A DNA stretch of 64,000 nucleotides from Paraburkholderia sp. Ac-20340 (GTDB taxonomy: Bacteria; Pseudomonadota; Gammaproteobacteria; Burkholderiales; Burkholderiaceae), in assembly GCF_017104965.1 (NCBI RefSeq), contig NZ_JAAGPR010000028.1, positions 1 to 64,000 of the forward strand. Reading direction: 5' to 3'. Made by a program: the position numbers and the translations under genes. Position 1 is the stretch's first letter; each line of letters begins with the position of its first letter. Of the stretch, positions 42,754 through 50,606 are shown piece after piece. The notes under the pieces were generated by a model. It worked only from the letters and a program-made list of their open reading frames with translations, was not told where the DNA came from and searched no databases.

Positions 42754-43989
42754 ATGAGCGACTCCTCCGCGGGCATGTTCCGCTCGCTGCGCAGCTTCAA
42801 CTACCGGGTGTGGGCGGCGGGCGCGATCGTTTCCAATATCGGCACGTGGATGCAGCGCACCGCGCAGGACTGGCTGGTCCTCACGGGTCTCACGCACCAC
42901 AGCGCCGCGGCAGTGGGCATTGTGATGGGGCTGCAGTTCGGGCCGCAGTTGCTATTTTTGCCGTGGGCGGGTTACGCCGCCGATCACCTCGACCAGCGCC
43001 GTCTGCTGATGTTCACGCAGGCCATGCAAGGCGCGCTCGCGCTGGCGCTCGGCCTGCTGACGGTGACCGGCGTGGTGCAGCTCTGGCACGTCTACGTGTT
43101 CGCGTTTCTGTTCGGCACGACTACGGCGTTCGATTCGCCGGTGCGGCAAACCTTCGTGTCCGAACTGGTCGGCGACGCCGATCTCGCCAACGCCGTCGCG
43201 CTCAATTCCACTTCCTTCAACGCCGCGCGCATGGTCGGGCCGGCCGTGGCGGGTATCGTGATCGCCTCGGTGGGCACGGGCTGGGCCTTTATTTTCAACG
43301 GACTGTCGTTTATCGCCGTGCTGGTGTCGCTCACGCGCCTGCGCGCGCACGAACTGCGCACGCGTGCCCGCGCCAAGCCCGCGAAGGGCAGCCTCGTGGC
43401 GGGCTTTCGCTATGTCTGGGGCCGCCCGGACCTGAAGGCGATCGTGGTGATGCTGTTTTTGATCGGCACATTTGGCCTGAATTTCCCGATCTTTATCTCG
43501 ACGATGGCCGTGCGCGTCTTTCACGCCGATGCGGGCGGCTACGGCCTGCTTTCGTCGATGATGGCCGTGGGCACGGTGTCGGGCGCGCTGTTCGGCGCGC
43601 ATCGCAGCAACCCGCGCTTTGCCTCGCTGCTGATTGCATCGGCGATGTTCGGGGTGGGTTGCACGCTGGCGGCAATCGCCCCTGGCTACGGCTGGTTTGG
43701 CGCTGCGCTGGTGGTGATCGGCGTGGCGGCGCTCACGGTGACCACCGAAACCAACAGCCTGATGCAGCTTTCCACCGAGCCTTCGATGCGCGGGCGCGTC
43801 ATGGCGATCCGGCTGGCCGTGGCGCTGGGCGGCACCCCGATAGGCGCGCCGATTGTCGGTTGGGTGGCCGACCATTGCGGACCGCGCTGGGCGCTGATGG
43901 TGGGCGCTTCCTCGGGGTTCGCGGCGGCAGCAGTGGCGGTGTGGGTGATGGCGCGCGGCGGGCTCGATCAAGCCCGACGCGAAACCTGA
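42754..43989 (+). CDS. MFS transporter (EntS-like drug/siderophore exporter family)
   Basis: 411 residues from the ATG at 42754 with CGGAGG upstream. Twelve hydrophobic segments, start SLRSFNYRVWAAGAIVSNIGTWMQRTAQDWLVL and GYAADHLDQRRLLM motif A-like loop, both typical of the MFS_3 exporters. Probably an efflux pump for toxic compounds, controlled by the MarR protein encoded just upstream. Confidence 0.9.
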   Translation: MSDSSAGMFRSLRSFNYRVWAAGAIVSNIGTWMQRTAQDWLVLTGLTHHSAAAVGIVMGLQFGPQLLFLPWAGYAADHLDQRRLLMFTQAMQGALALALGLLTVTGVVQLWHVYVFAFLFGTTTAFDSPVRQTFVSELVGDADLANAVALNSTSFNAARMVGPAVAGIVIASVGTGWAFIFNGLSFIAVLVSLTRLRAHELRTRARAKPAKGSLVAGFRYVWGRPDLKAIVVMLFLIGTFGLNFPIFISTMAVRVFHADAGGYGLLSSMMAVGTVSGALFGAHRSNPRFASLLIASAMFGVGCTLAAIAPGYGWFGAALVVIGVAALTVTTETNSLMQLSTEPSMRGRVMAIRLAVALGGTPIGAPIVGWVADHCGPRWALMVGASSGFAAAAVAVWVMARGGLDQARRET

Positions 43990-44016
43990 GCGCGCGCACG
44001 ACGCATACGCGACCGA

Positions 44017-44343
44017 TTACGCGCAGAGCTTCGCGCTGGCGAGGCGATTCAGGCTCACGCCCTGTTCGTGGGCCTGGATCACGAGCGCGCGATGCGCTTC
44101 AGGCGGAATGCGCACCTTGAATTCGCCGCTGTATTTGCGATCGGCGATAGGGTCCGGCACTTTCTCGCCGCTGGCTTCCATTTCCTTCACGGTTTCGGCC
44201 ACCAGCCGGCGGATACCCACCAGCGCGCCTTCGTGCGATTTATCGAGCCAGGAGAGCGAGGGAAACTCCGCGCATAGCCCAACGTGCTCGCCATCTTCCG
44301 GCGACCACGAAATGCGATACGTAAAGTGGTCATGCTTGATCAT
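44017..44343 (-). CDS. hicB: HicB-family antitoxin
   Basis: 108 residues. HicB partial RNase-H-like fold (YRISWSPEDGEHVGLCAEFPSLSWLDKSHEGALVGIRRLVAETVKEME) then a C-terminal ribbon-helix-helix-type DNA-binding segment (FKVRIPPEAHRALVIQAHEQGVSLNRLASAKL). Its ATG overlaps the HicA stop codon by ATGA, the usual order for hicAB. It should neutralise HicA and repress the operon. Confidence 0.85.
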   Translation of the reverse strand: MIKHDHFTYRISWSPEDGEHVGLCAEFPSLSWLDKSHEGALVGIRRLVAETVKEMEASGEKVPDPIADRKYSGEFKVRIPPEAHRALVIQAHEQGVSLNRLASAKLCA

Positions 44344-44588
44344 TGCAGCTCCTTGAGCTTGTTGATTGCGGCGAGGACCTGGCGCACCTGATACACCTTG
44401 GCCTTGCCGTGATCGTTCTGGATATTCACGCGCGGGTCGCCGGGCCATGGCATCTTGAACACCGCGTGACTGGTGCCGGTCTGCCGGGCGCCGCCGAAGT
44501 GCAATTCGCAGATCCTGTAGAGATCGTGAAAACGCACGTTGGCGGGTTCGCTGCGCATCTGCGCGAGAATCTTGTCTTCGTGAGTCAT
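44340..44588 (-). CDS. hicA: HicA-family toxin
   Basis: 82 residues from the ATG at 44588; a TTG at 44615 is an alternative. HicA double-stranded-RNA-binding-like fold with the catalytic histidine in GTSHAVFKMPWPGD, followed by VNIQNDHGKAKVYQVRQVL. The HicA family cleaves mRNAs. Stop overlaps the start of hicB by four bases, so the pair is co-translated. Confidence 0.85.
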   Translation of the reverse strand: MTHEDKILAQMRSEPANVRFHDLYRICELHFGGARQTGTSHAVFKMPWPGDPRVNIQNDHGKAKVYQVRQVLAAINKLKELQ

Positions 44589-44606
44589 GGTGTCATTATT
44601 GGCACC
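44589..44606. promoter_or_regulatory. Imperfect palindrome immediately upstream of hicA
   Basis: GGTGTCATTATTGGCACC, 18 bases with seven of nine pairs matching, directly abutting the hicA ATG. Possible HicB operator. Confidence 0.45.
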
Positions 44607-44859
44607 ATTCGTCAAGCGGGATGACTTTGGGAAGGGGCGTAACCTTGCGCCCGATCATGGTCCGGATGCGAATGGTGGGCGAAGCAGAAGGGACTGCGGG
44701 AACGAGTCCGACCTGAAGATGTTATGAACGCCGGTTTGCGCGCAATAGCTGGCCGAACGGCCAGCGTTGGGCGTGAACGACGCGCACGTTGCGCCGCTGC
44801 CGTTGCATGTCTCTGCTACGCTTCGCGCGAATCCTGCTCACGAGACCACCCGCTGCCCC

Positions 44860-45258
44860 ATGCATCGCCGCTCTCTTGCCATTCGCATCTTGTTCGCGTT
44901 CTGCCTGCTTGCCGGGACCTTCAATCACGCGCGCGCCATCGCGGCGCATGGCCTGCTCTGGGATTACGGCTACGGCGCCGATGCGTTGCTCGCAAGCCAG
45001 GTTTATTGGAGCCTGCTCACGTTGCTCGATCCGTTTGCCGTGCTGCTACTGTTCGTGCGCCCGCGCGCGGGTCTCGCGTTGACCGTTGCGATCATCGTGA
45101 GCGATGTGCTGCACAACGGCTACTACGTCGCGCGCCACGGACAGTGGTTCGCGACGTTCTTTGTTTCCCAGGTGGCGTTTTGCGTAGCAGTGCTGGCGCT
45201 GACGCCGTTCGCATTAGCGCCGTTTCGCCGGTTTACGCGCGCAGTGCGCCAGGGATAA
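44860..45258 (+). CDS. Small integral membrane protein, unknown function
   Basis: 132 residues with about four hydrophobic segments (LAIRILFAFCLLAGTFNHA, SLLTLLDPFAVLLLFV, GLALTVAIIVSDVL, FFVSQVAFCVAVLALTPFALAPF). Probably an inner-membrane protein. I do not recognise the family. The TGC-rich spacing and weak ribosome-binding site make the start uncertain. Confidence 0.6.
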   Translation: MHRRSLAIRILFAFCLLAGTFNHARAIAAHGLLWDYGYGADALLASQVYWSLLTLLDPFAVLLLFVRPRAGLALTVAIIVSDVLHNGYYVARHGQWFATFFVSQVAFCVAVLALTPFALAPFRRFTRAVRQG

Positions 45259-45567
45259 CGAAACAAAATGGCGCGCCTGTCGCGCCAATGCTTTCGAGAG
45301 ACGCCCCGCGCACCACCGATGGCGTCACATCGATCGGCAAATCGATGCGTGCGTGTGCCACCCGTTCACCGTCTTCGACCGCCGAAAGCGCGGCATCCGG
45401 CTTCCGGCGTCGGCTGGACGTCTTCGAACGGCGCAAATCCGCAGGTTTCTGTGCCCGGCGTGCAATATTTTGTGTCGCCGGTACAGGCAGATACATTGGG
45501 ATACAAAGCGCTGGCGGCGCTGCGCTATAAAGCTTCCATCGCCAACGATGCATCGAGGAGAACCACC

Positions 45568-45951
45568 ATGAGCGCCGGAATGAACGCCGAAGTCCTGCAC
45601 GGTTCGTGTCACTGCGGTGCGGTACGCTTCGAAGTCCGCACCGCGCCTACGCCCGCTTCGCGCTGCAACTGCAGCCTGTGCCGCCGCAAGGGCGCGCTGA
45701 TGTCGCCGCCGTTCGCCGCCGCCGAACTCACGATCAAGACCGGCGAAGCGGACCTCACGCTCTATCAGTTCAACACGCAGGTGGCGAAGCACTATTTCTG
45801 CAAACACTGCGGCATCTATCCGTTTCATCAGACGCGCAAAGATCCCAGACTGTGGCGCGTGAATCTGGGTTGCATCGATGGCGTGGATGTCTATGCGCTT
45901 GAAGCGGGCATCAACGACGGCGCGAGTCTTTCGGTGGTGGAGGACGCATGA
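45568..45951 (+). CDS. GFA-family zinc-binding protein (glutathione-dependent formaldehyde-activating-like)
   Basis: 127 residues from the ATG at 45568, preceded by GAGGAGAACC. The zinc ligands are CHCG (residues ~15-18), CNCSLC (~33-38) and CKHCG (~78-82), the GFA family pattern. GFA domains bind zinc and were linked to formaldehyde-glutathione condensation in one member; most have unknown roles. The upstream open reading frame extends to 45268 but that part looks non-coding. Confidence 0.85.
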   Translation: MSAGMNAEVLHGSCHCGAVRFEVRTAPTPASRCNCSLCRRKGALMSPPFAAAELTIKTGEADLTLYQFNTQVAKHYFCKHCGIYPFHQTRKDPRLWRVNLGCIDGVDVYALEAGINDGASLSVVEDA

Positions 45952-46136
45952 GGCGGCTGTTTGCAATGCTCGCGCTGCTGGCGGGCGGCCTGGCGAACGA
46001 AGCGGTGCATCCGCTGGTCTGCACGCTGACCACGGCCACGCGTCGCGAGAACAACGAAGCCAGCAACGACCCCGAAAACGATAGCGATGACGACCGGCGG
46101 CACGGTGCGCGTCGGCTCGCGCAGCGCGGAGTATGA
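45948..46136 (+). CDS. Small possible signal-peptide protein (uncertain)
   Basis: 62 residues whose ATG overlaps the GFA stop (ATGA), with GGAGG four bases upstream. N-terminus MRRLFAMLALLAGGLA resembles a signal peptide; the rest is polar and acidic (NNEASNDPENDSDDD). It ends eight bases before the response-regulator gene. It could be real or a chance frame; no family recognised. Confidence 0.3.
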   Translation: MRRLFAMLALLAGGLANEAVHPLVCTLTTATRRENNEASNDPENDSDDDRRHGARRLAQRGV

Positions 46137-46143
46137 TCGGCGC

Positions 46144-46887
46144 ATGGAAAAAATCGACCACATTCTGATCGTCGACGACGATCGCGGCATCCGCGAACTG
46201 ATCGCGGATTACCTCGAAAAGAACGGCATGCGCGTGTCGGTGGCCGCCAATGGCCGCGAGATGCGCGCGGCGCTGGAGAACGGCGCGCCGGACCTCATCG
46301 TGCTCGACCTGATGATGCCCGGCGAAGACGGTCTCGTGCTCTGCCGCGATCTGCGCGCGAGCCGTTTTCGCGCCGTGCCGGTGCTGATGCTCACGGCGCG
46401 CAGCGAAGAAACGGATCGTATCGTCGGCCTCGAAATGGGCGCCGACGATTACCTCTCCAAGCCCTTCGCCGTGCGCGAACTGCTGGCGCGCATCCGCTCG
46501 GTGCTGCGCCGCACGCGCATGCTGCCGCCCGGCATGCAGGTGACGGAAACGGCGACGATGCTCGCGTTCGGCGAATGGCGGCTCGACACCACGGCGCGCC
46601 ATCTGCTCGACGAGGAAGGCATGCTCGTGGCGCTCTCCGGCGCCGAATATCGCCTGCTGCGCGTGTTTCTCGACAATCCGCAGCGCGTGCTCACGCGCGA
46701 CCAGTTGCTCAATCTCACGCAGGGGCGTCAGGCCGATGCATTCGACCGCTCGATCGATCTGCTGGTGAGCCGCTTGCGGCAGCGTCTGCGCGACGGCGCG
46801 CGCGAACCGCGTTACATCAAGACGCTGCGCAACGAGGGCTATGTGTTCTCGGCGTCGGTGAATGTGATCGAAGAAGGGCTGACATGA
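46144..46887 (+). CDS. OmpR/PhoB-family response regulator
   Basis: 247 residues. Receiver domain with HILIVDDDRG, phosphorylatable aspartate in VLDLMMPGEDG and lysine in YLSKPF; C-terminal winged helix with LSGAEYRLLRVFLDNPQRVLTRDQLL and RYIKTLRNEGYVF. Overlaps the histidine kinase gene by four bases (ATGA), so they form a two-component system. Target genes unknown. Confidence 0.93.
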   Translation: MEKIDHILIVDDDRGIRELIADYLEKNGMRVSVAANGREMRAALENGAPDLIVLDLMMPGEDGLVLCRDLRASRFRAVPVLMLTARSEETDRIVGLEMGADDYLSKPFAVRELLARIRSVLRRTRMLPPGMQVTETATMLAFGEWRLDTTARHLLDEEGMLVALSGAEYRLLRVFLDNPQRVLTRDQLLNLTQGRQADAFDRSIDLLVSRLRQRLRDGAREPRYIKTLRNEGYVFSASVNVIEEGLT

Positions 46888-48272
46888 GCGCCGCCACCCA
46901 GCACGCGCCGCAGGTGACTCAGGCATCGGCCCGCAACGAAGGCCTGGCGCGCCATTTCCTGCACTGGCCGCGTACCTTGTTCGCGCGGCTCGCGCTGATT
47001 CTGTGTCTGGGACTCGCGCTCACGCAGACGCTTTCGGTCTGGCTCACGCTCACCGAACGCGACGAAACCACCGCCAACATGATGATGGATTACGTCGAGC
47101 GCGAAGTGGCCAGTTCGGTCGCGCTGCTCGACAATCTGCCGGCCGCCGAGCGCGCCGCGTGGTTGCCGAAGCTCGCGCGGCGCAGCTATGCGTTCGTGCT
47201 GGGCGAGGGCGTGCCCGGTGTCGCGCCCGATGCGCAACTGTCGAAACGCTACGAATCGGCGATATCGAAAGGCATCGGCAAACACTACGAAATGACGGCC
47301 AACGCAATTCCCGGCCACGACGAACACTTCCAGGTGCATCTGCATCTGAGCGACGGCACGCCGCTCACGATCGACGTGCGCCCGCAACATGCGCTGCCGC
47401 TTTCGCGCTGGCTGCCGCTGGTGCTGGCGGTGCAACTGGTGGTGCTGGCGTTCTGCTGCTGGCTGGCGGTGCGCGTGGCGACGCGTCCGCTCAAGGCGCT
47501 CGCACAGGCCGCCGATACACTCGGCCCCGACCTCAAGGCCGAGCATCTGGATGAAAACGGTCCCTCCGAAGTTGCCCGCGCCGCACGTGCATTCAACGCG
47601 ATGCAGGCGCGTATTTCCGGCTATATGGCCGAGCGTATGCAGATTCTCGCGGCCATTTCGCACGATCTGCAAACGCCGATCACACGCATGCGTCTGCGCG
47701 TGGATGTGATGGACGACGATAACCAGGGCTCGAAACTCCGCCAGGATCTGCAGGAGATGGAGCAACTGGTGAAAGAAGGCGTCACCTACGCGCGCACGCT
47801 GCACGGCGCGGCTGAAGTGCCCGTGCGGCTCGATCTGGATGCGCTGCTCGACAGCCTCGTGTTCGATTACATCGATGCGGGCAGCGACGTGCGTTACGAA
47901 ACACGCGCCGATGCCGGTGCGCCGCTCGCGGTGGTGACGCGCGCCCAGGCGCTCAAACGTATCGTCGGCAATTTCGTCGATAACGCGCTGAAGTTTGCGG
48001 GCGCGGCGGAGATCGCGGTGCTGGATGGGCCGCTCAAAGGGCAGGTGACGATCTCGGTGCTCGACCGTGGGCCGGGCATTCCCGCGGAATCGCTCGAAGC
48101 GGTGTTCGAGCCGTTTTACCGGCTGGAAACGTCGCGAAATCGCGGCACGGGCGGCACCGGGCTGGGGCTGGCCATCGCGCGTCAACTGGCGGTGGCGATG
48201 GGCGCGCAGCTTTCGCTGCATAACCGCGCGGGCGGCGGTCTGGAAGCGCGCCTTGTTTTGCAGCGCGCATGA
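46884..48272 (+). CDS. Membrane sensor histidine kinase (EnvZ-like)
   Basis: 462 residues. Two TM segments (about residues 33-55 and 170-190) flank a ~115-residue periplasmic domain; then HAMP (VRVATRPLKALAQAADTLG), H-box MQILAAISHDLQTPITRMR, N-box RIVGNFVDNALKFA, and G-box GTGGTGLGLAI. Partner of the response regulator just upstream. The periplasmic domain has no recognised ligand class. Confidence 0.93.
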   Translation: MSAATQHAPQVTQASARNEGLARHFLHWPRTLFARLALILCLGLALTQTLSVWLTLTERDETTANMMMDYVEREVASSVALLDNLPAAERAAWLPKLARRSYAFVLGEGVPGVAPDAQLSKRYESAISKGIGKHYEMTANAIPGHDEHFQVHLHLSDGTPLTIDVRPQHALPLSRWLPLVLAVQLVVLAFCCWLAVRVATRPLKALAQAADTLGPDLKAEHLDENGPSEVARAARAFNAMQARISGYMAERMQILAAISHDLQTPITRMRLRVDVMDDDNQGSKLRQDLQEMEQLVKEGVTYARTLHGAAEVPVRLDLDALLDSLVFDYIDAGSDVRYETRADAGAPLAVVTRAQALKRIVGNFVDNALKFAGAAEIAVLDGPLKGQVTISVLDRGPGIPAESLEAVFEPFYRLETSRNRGTGGTGLGLAIARQLAVAMGAQLSLHNRAGGGLEARLVLQRA

Positions 48273-48323
48273 AGCGGAATCCGGCGCGGAATCCGAAGCG
48301 GAATTACGTGGCGTGACGTGGCG

Positions 48324-48692
48324 TCAAGCGGGCGTGGCGGAGAGGGCGTCGATGCAGGCCCAGACAAAGCCGTCGCTTTCGCGCGCGGGATGAACCGTGG
48401 CATCGTTGGCGCTCGTGCAGCGCTGCGATGCCGTTCGCTGCGAGGCCACCGTCAACATGCGCACCTGCTGGCCGTTCACGTCGAAGCGCCAGCCGTGCGA
48501 CGGGCAGGTGAGCAGGCCGCCGCTCACGTCGCCGCCCGAAAGCGGGTCGCCGCGATGCGGGCAGCGGTCGTCCCAGACGTGCACGTCGCCTTCGCCATCG
48601 CGCCAGACCACGAGGCGCAGCGCGCCGAGCGTCACGGCGCGCGCCGTACCCGCCGCAACCTCATCGCTGGCGCAGACCCGTGACCAGTCCAT
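48324..48692 (-). CDS. Rieske [2Fe-2S] domain protein
   Basis: 122 residues from the ATG at 48692, which follows GAGG by about eight bases; in-frame ATGs at 48746 and 48800 are alternatives. The Rieske ligands are in CPHRGDPL and CPSHGWRFD. Single-domain ferredoxin-type Rieske protein, likely an electron carrier or small oxygenase component. Directly downstream in the same direction of no obvious oxygenase; a MocR gene lies 124 bases upstream on the same strand. Confidence 0.85.
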   Translation of the reverse strand: MDWSRVCASDEVAAGTARAVTLGALRLVVWRDGEGDVHVWDDRCPHRGDPLSGGDVSGGLLTCPSHGWRFDVNGQQVRMLTVASQRTASQRCTSANDATVHPARESDGFVWACIDALSATPA

Positions 48693-48815
48693 CGCGTCGT
48701 CCTCGCACTGCAGTGCTGCGCTCGCACCTCGTCCCGTAAGTGGCATACCTGTCGACTCATCCAGAAAGCATTGGAGAGCCCATCTTACGACACCCGGCAA
48801 AAGTCTGGCGTTGGC

Positions 48816-50282
48816 TCAACGCGACACACGCACCGCAGGATCGGTCAGCAGCTTGCCGAGCCCGCGCATGGCCGCTTCGATCCGGTCGCTCCACGGATGG
48901 CCGAAGTTGAGCCGGATGCAATTGCGAAAGCCATGCTCGGGCGAAAAAATCGGCCCCGGCGCGAGACTCACGCCGCTCGCAATCGCAAGCCGGTGCAGTG
49001 CCATCGCATCGATAGCCTCGGGCAATTCGAGCCATACGAAATAGCCGCCGCCTGGCCGCGCATAGCGCACGCCGCGCGGCAGCCAGCGCCGGATCGCGCG
49101 CTCCATTTCGACGAGTTGCGCGCGCAGCGCCGCACGCACCTTGCGCAGATGGCGATCGTAACTGCCGTGCTGCAGATAATCGGCGATCCCGGCCTGCACG
49201 GGAATACTCGCCGAAAGCGTGGACATCAGCTTGAGGCGCTGCACTTTCTGCGCGTAGCGTCCCGCCGCCGTCCAGCCGATGCGATATCCCGGCGCGAGCG
49301 TCTTCGAAAACGAACTGCAATGCATGACGAGGCCGTGCTTGTCGAACGCAAGAGCGGGCAGCGGATAGTCCGATTCGAAATGCAGTTCGCCGTAGACATC
49401 GTCTTCGATCAGCGGCACGTCGTGGCGCGCGAGCAGCTCCACCAGTGCGCGCTTTTTATCGACGCCGAGCGTCACGCCGGTCGGGTTCTGGAAGTTGGTC
49501 ATGAACCAGCATGCGCGGATCGGATGACGCTCCAGCGCCGCCGCGAGCGCATCGAGATCGAGCCCCGTGACGGGATCGACGCGAATGGGCACGGCGCGCA
49601 GATCGAGCCGTTCGATCGCCTGCAAAGCCGCGTAAAAGCCGGGCGATTCCACCGCCACGCAATCGCCCGGACGCGTGACGGCCATCAGACAAAGATTGAG
49701 CGCTTCGAGCGCGCCGTTGGTCACGACGATTTCATTCATCGGCTGGGCGATGCCGATGCCCATATAACGCAGCGCAATCTGCTGGCGCAGCGCCTCGTTG
49801 CCGGGCGGCAGATCGACCACCGTGCTCCACGCATTCAGATGACGCGCCGCCGTGCCGAGCGATTTCGCGAGACGTTCGAGCGGAAAGAGTTGCGGCGAGG
49901 GGAACGCGGAACCGAGCGGCACGATATCGGGCTCGCGCGCGGCGTCGAGCACTGAAAACACGAGATCGCTGATATCGACCTTGCCAGCCGTGGCAAGCGA
50001 TACACGTTCAGCCGTTGGGGACGACACGCCCGCACCAGGCGCCACGTAATAGCCGGAGCGCTCCTGCGCGCGCACAAGCCCCCATTCTTCGAGCAGATAA
50101 TACGCACGCGTGGCGGTGGCCTGGCTCACGTTATGTTGCGCGATCACGTGGCGCAAGGAAGGCATGCGCGCGCCCACGGGAATGCTGCCGGAGCGGATCT
50201 CTTCGGCCATGGTGTGCGCGAGGGTTTCGTATCGATGCATCGGGGTGGCAGGCGCGCGGCGATCAGGTCGAAAACTCTGCAT
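48816..50282 (-). CDS. MocR-type GntR regulator with aminotransferase domain
   Basis: 488 residues. N-terminal GntR winged helix (YETLAHTMAEEIRSGSIPVGARMPSLRHVIAQHNVSQATATRAYYLLEEWGLV), then a fold-type I aminotransferase domain with the PLP lysine in SSFSKTLAPGYRIGW and a NFQNPTG motif. MocR proteins are PLP-dependent regulators, often acting on vitamin B6 or amino-acid genes. The Rieske gene follows in the same direction and may be its target. Confidence 0.9.
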   Translation of the reverse strand: MQSFRPDRRAPATPMHRYETLAHTMAEEIRSGSIPVGARMPSLRHVIAQHNVSQATATRAYYLLEEWGLVRAQERSGYYVAPGAGVSSPTAERVSLATAGKVDISDLVFSVLDAAREPDIVPLGSAFPSPQLFPLERLAKSLGTAARHLNAWSTVVDLPPGNEALRQQIALRYMGIGIAQPMNEIVVTNGALEALNLCLMAVTRPGDCVAVESPGFYAALQAIERLDLRAVPIRVDPVTGLDLDALAAALERHPIRACWFMTNFQNPTGVTLGVDKKRALVELLARHDVPLIEDDVYGELHFESDYPLPALAFDKHGLVMHCSSFSKTLAPGYRIGWTAAGRYAQKVQRLKLMSTLSASIPVQAGIADYLQHGSYDRHLRKVRAALRAQLVEMERAIRRWLPRGVRYARPGGGYFVWLELPEAIDAMALHRLAIASGVSLAPGPIFSPEHGFRNCIRLNFGHPWSDRIEAAMRGLGKLLTDPAVRVSR

Positions 50283-50606
50283 CCTACGATGATGCGCACG
50301 AATCTGCTACGGAATCCTCATGTCCGGATCATGTCTGCATGCGGCATTTTGCGCGCTGCTGCGATGGGCTCGCGCGCAACTGCTTCTATACGCTGCATCG
50401 GCCGGATTGAATAATTGCATCAGTGCCCGACGCTGCTTACATCCAGATCTGTCGACATCGGGCATCAGGATTACTGCGCGAGTGCCTGGGTCATCACCCC
50501 TTAAAACCCGCAGAGCTTGCAGCTCGTTTTTTGCCTGTAGCGTGGCAAGCACTCAGCCCCGGCGTGTCGACGCGCCGGGGCTTTTTTACGCTTTAAAACA
50601 AGCGAA
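50283..50606 (+). ncRNA. Possible small RNA region with two terminators on the plus strand
   Basis: 324 bases with no gene. Two hairpins, each followed by six T, occur on the plus strand: a short one at 50513-50532 and a strong one at 50555-50587. Neither adjacent gene is transcribed in this direction here, so an independent plus-strand transcript is implied. Promoter not clear. A small RNA is inference. Confidence 0.35.
50555..50587 (+). terminator. Strong Rho-independent terminator
   Basis: 10-bp perfect stem AGCCCCGGCG/CGCCGGGGCT, loop TGTCGACG, followed by TTTTTT on the plus strand. On the minus strand it lacks a T run, so it is not a normal terminator for the adjacent minus-strand gene. 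Confidence 0.85.

Noticed and set aside
45268-45567. N-terminal extension of the GFA protein
   Set aside because: Codon use is not gene-like and the strong ribosome-binding site is at 45555-45560 before the ATG at 45568.
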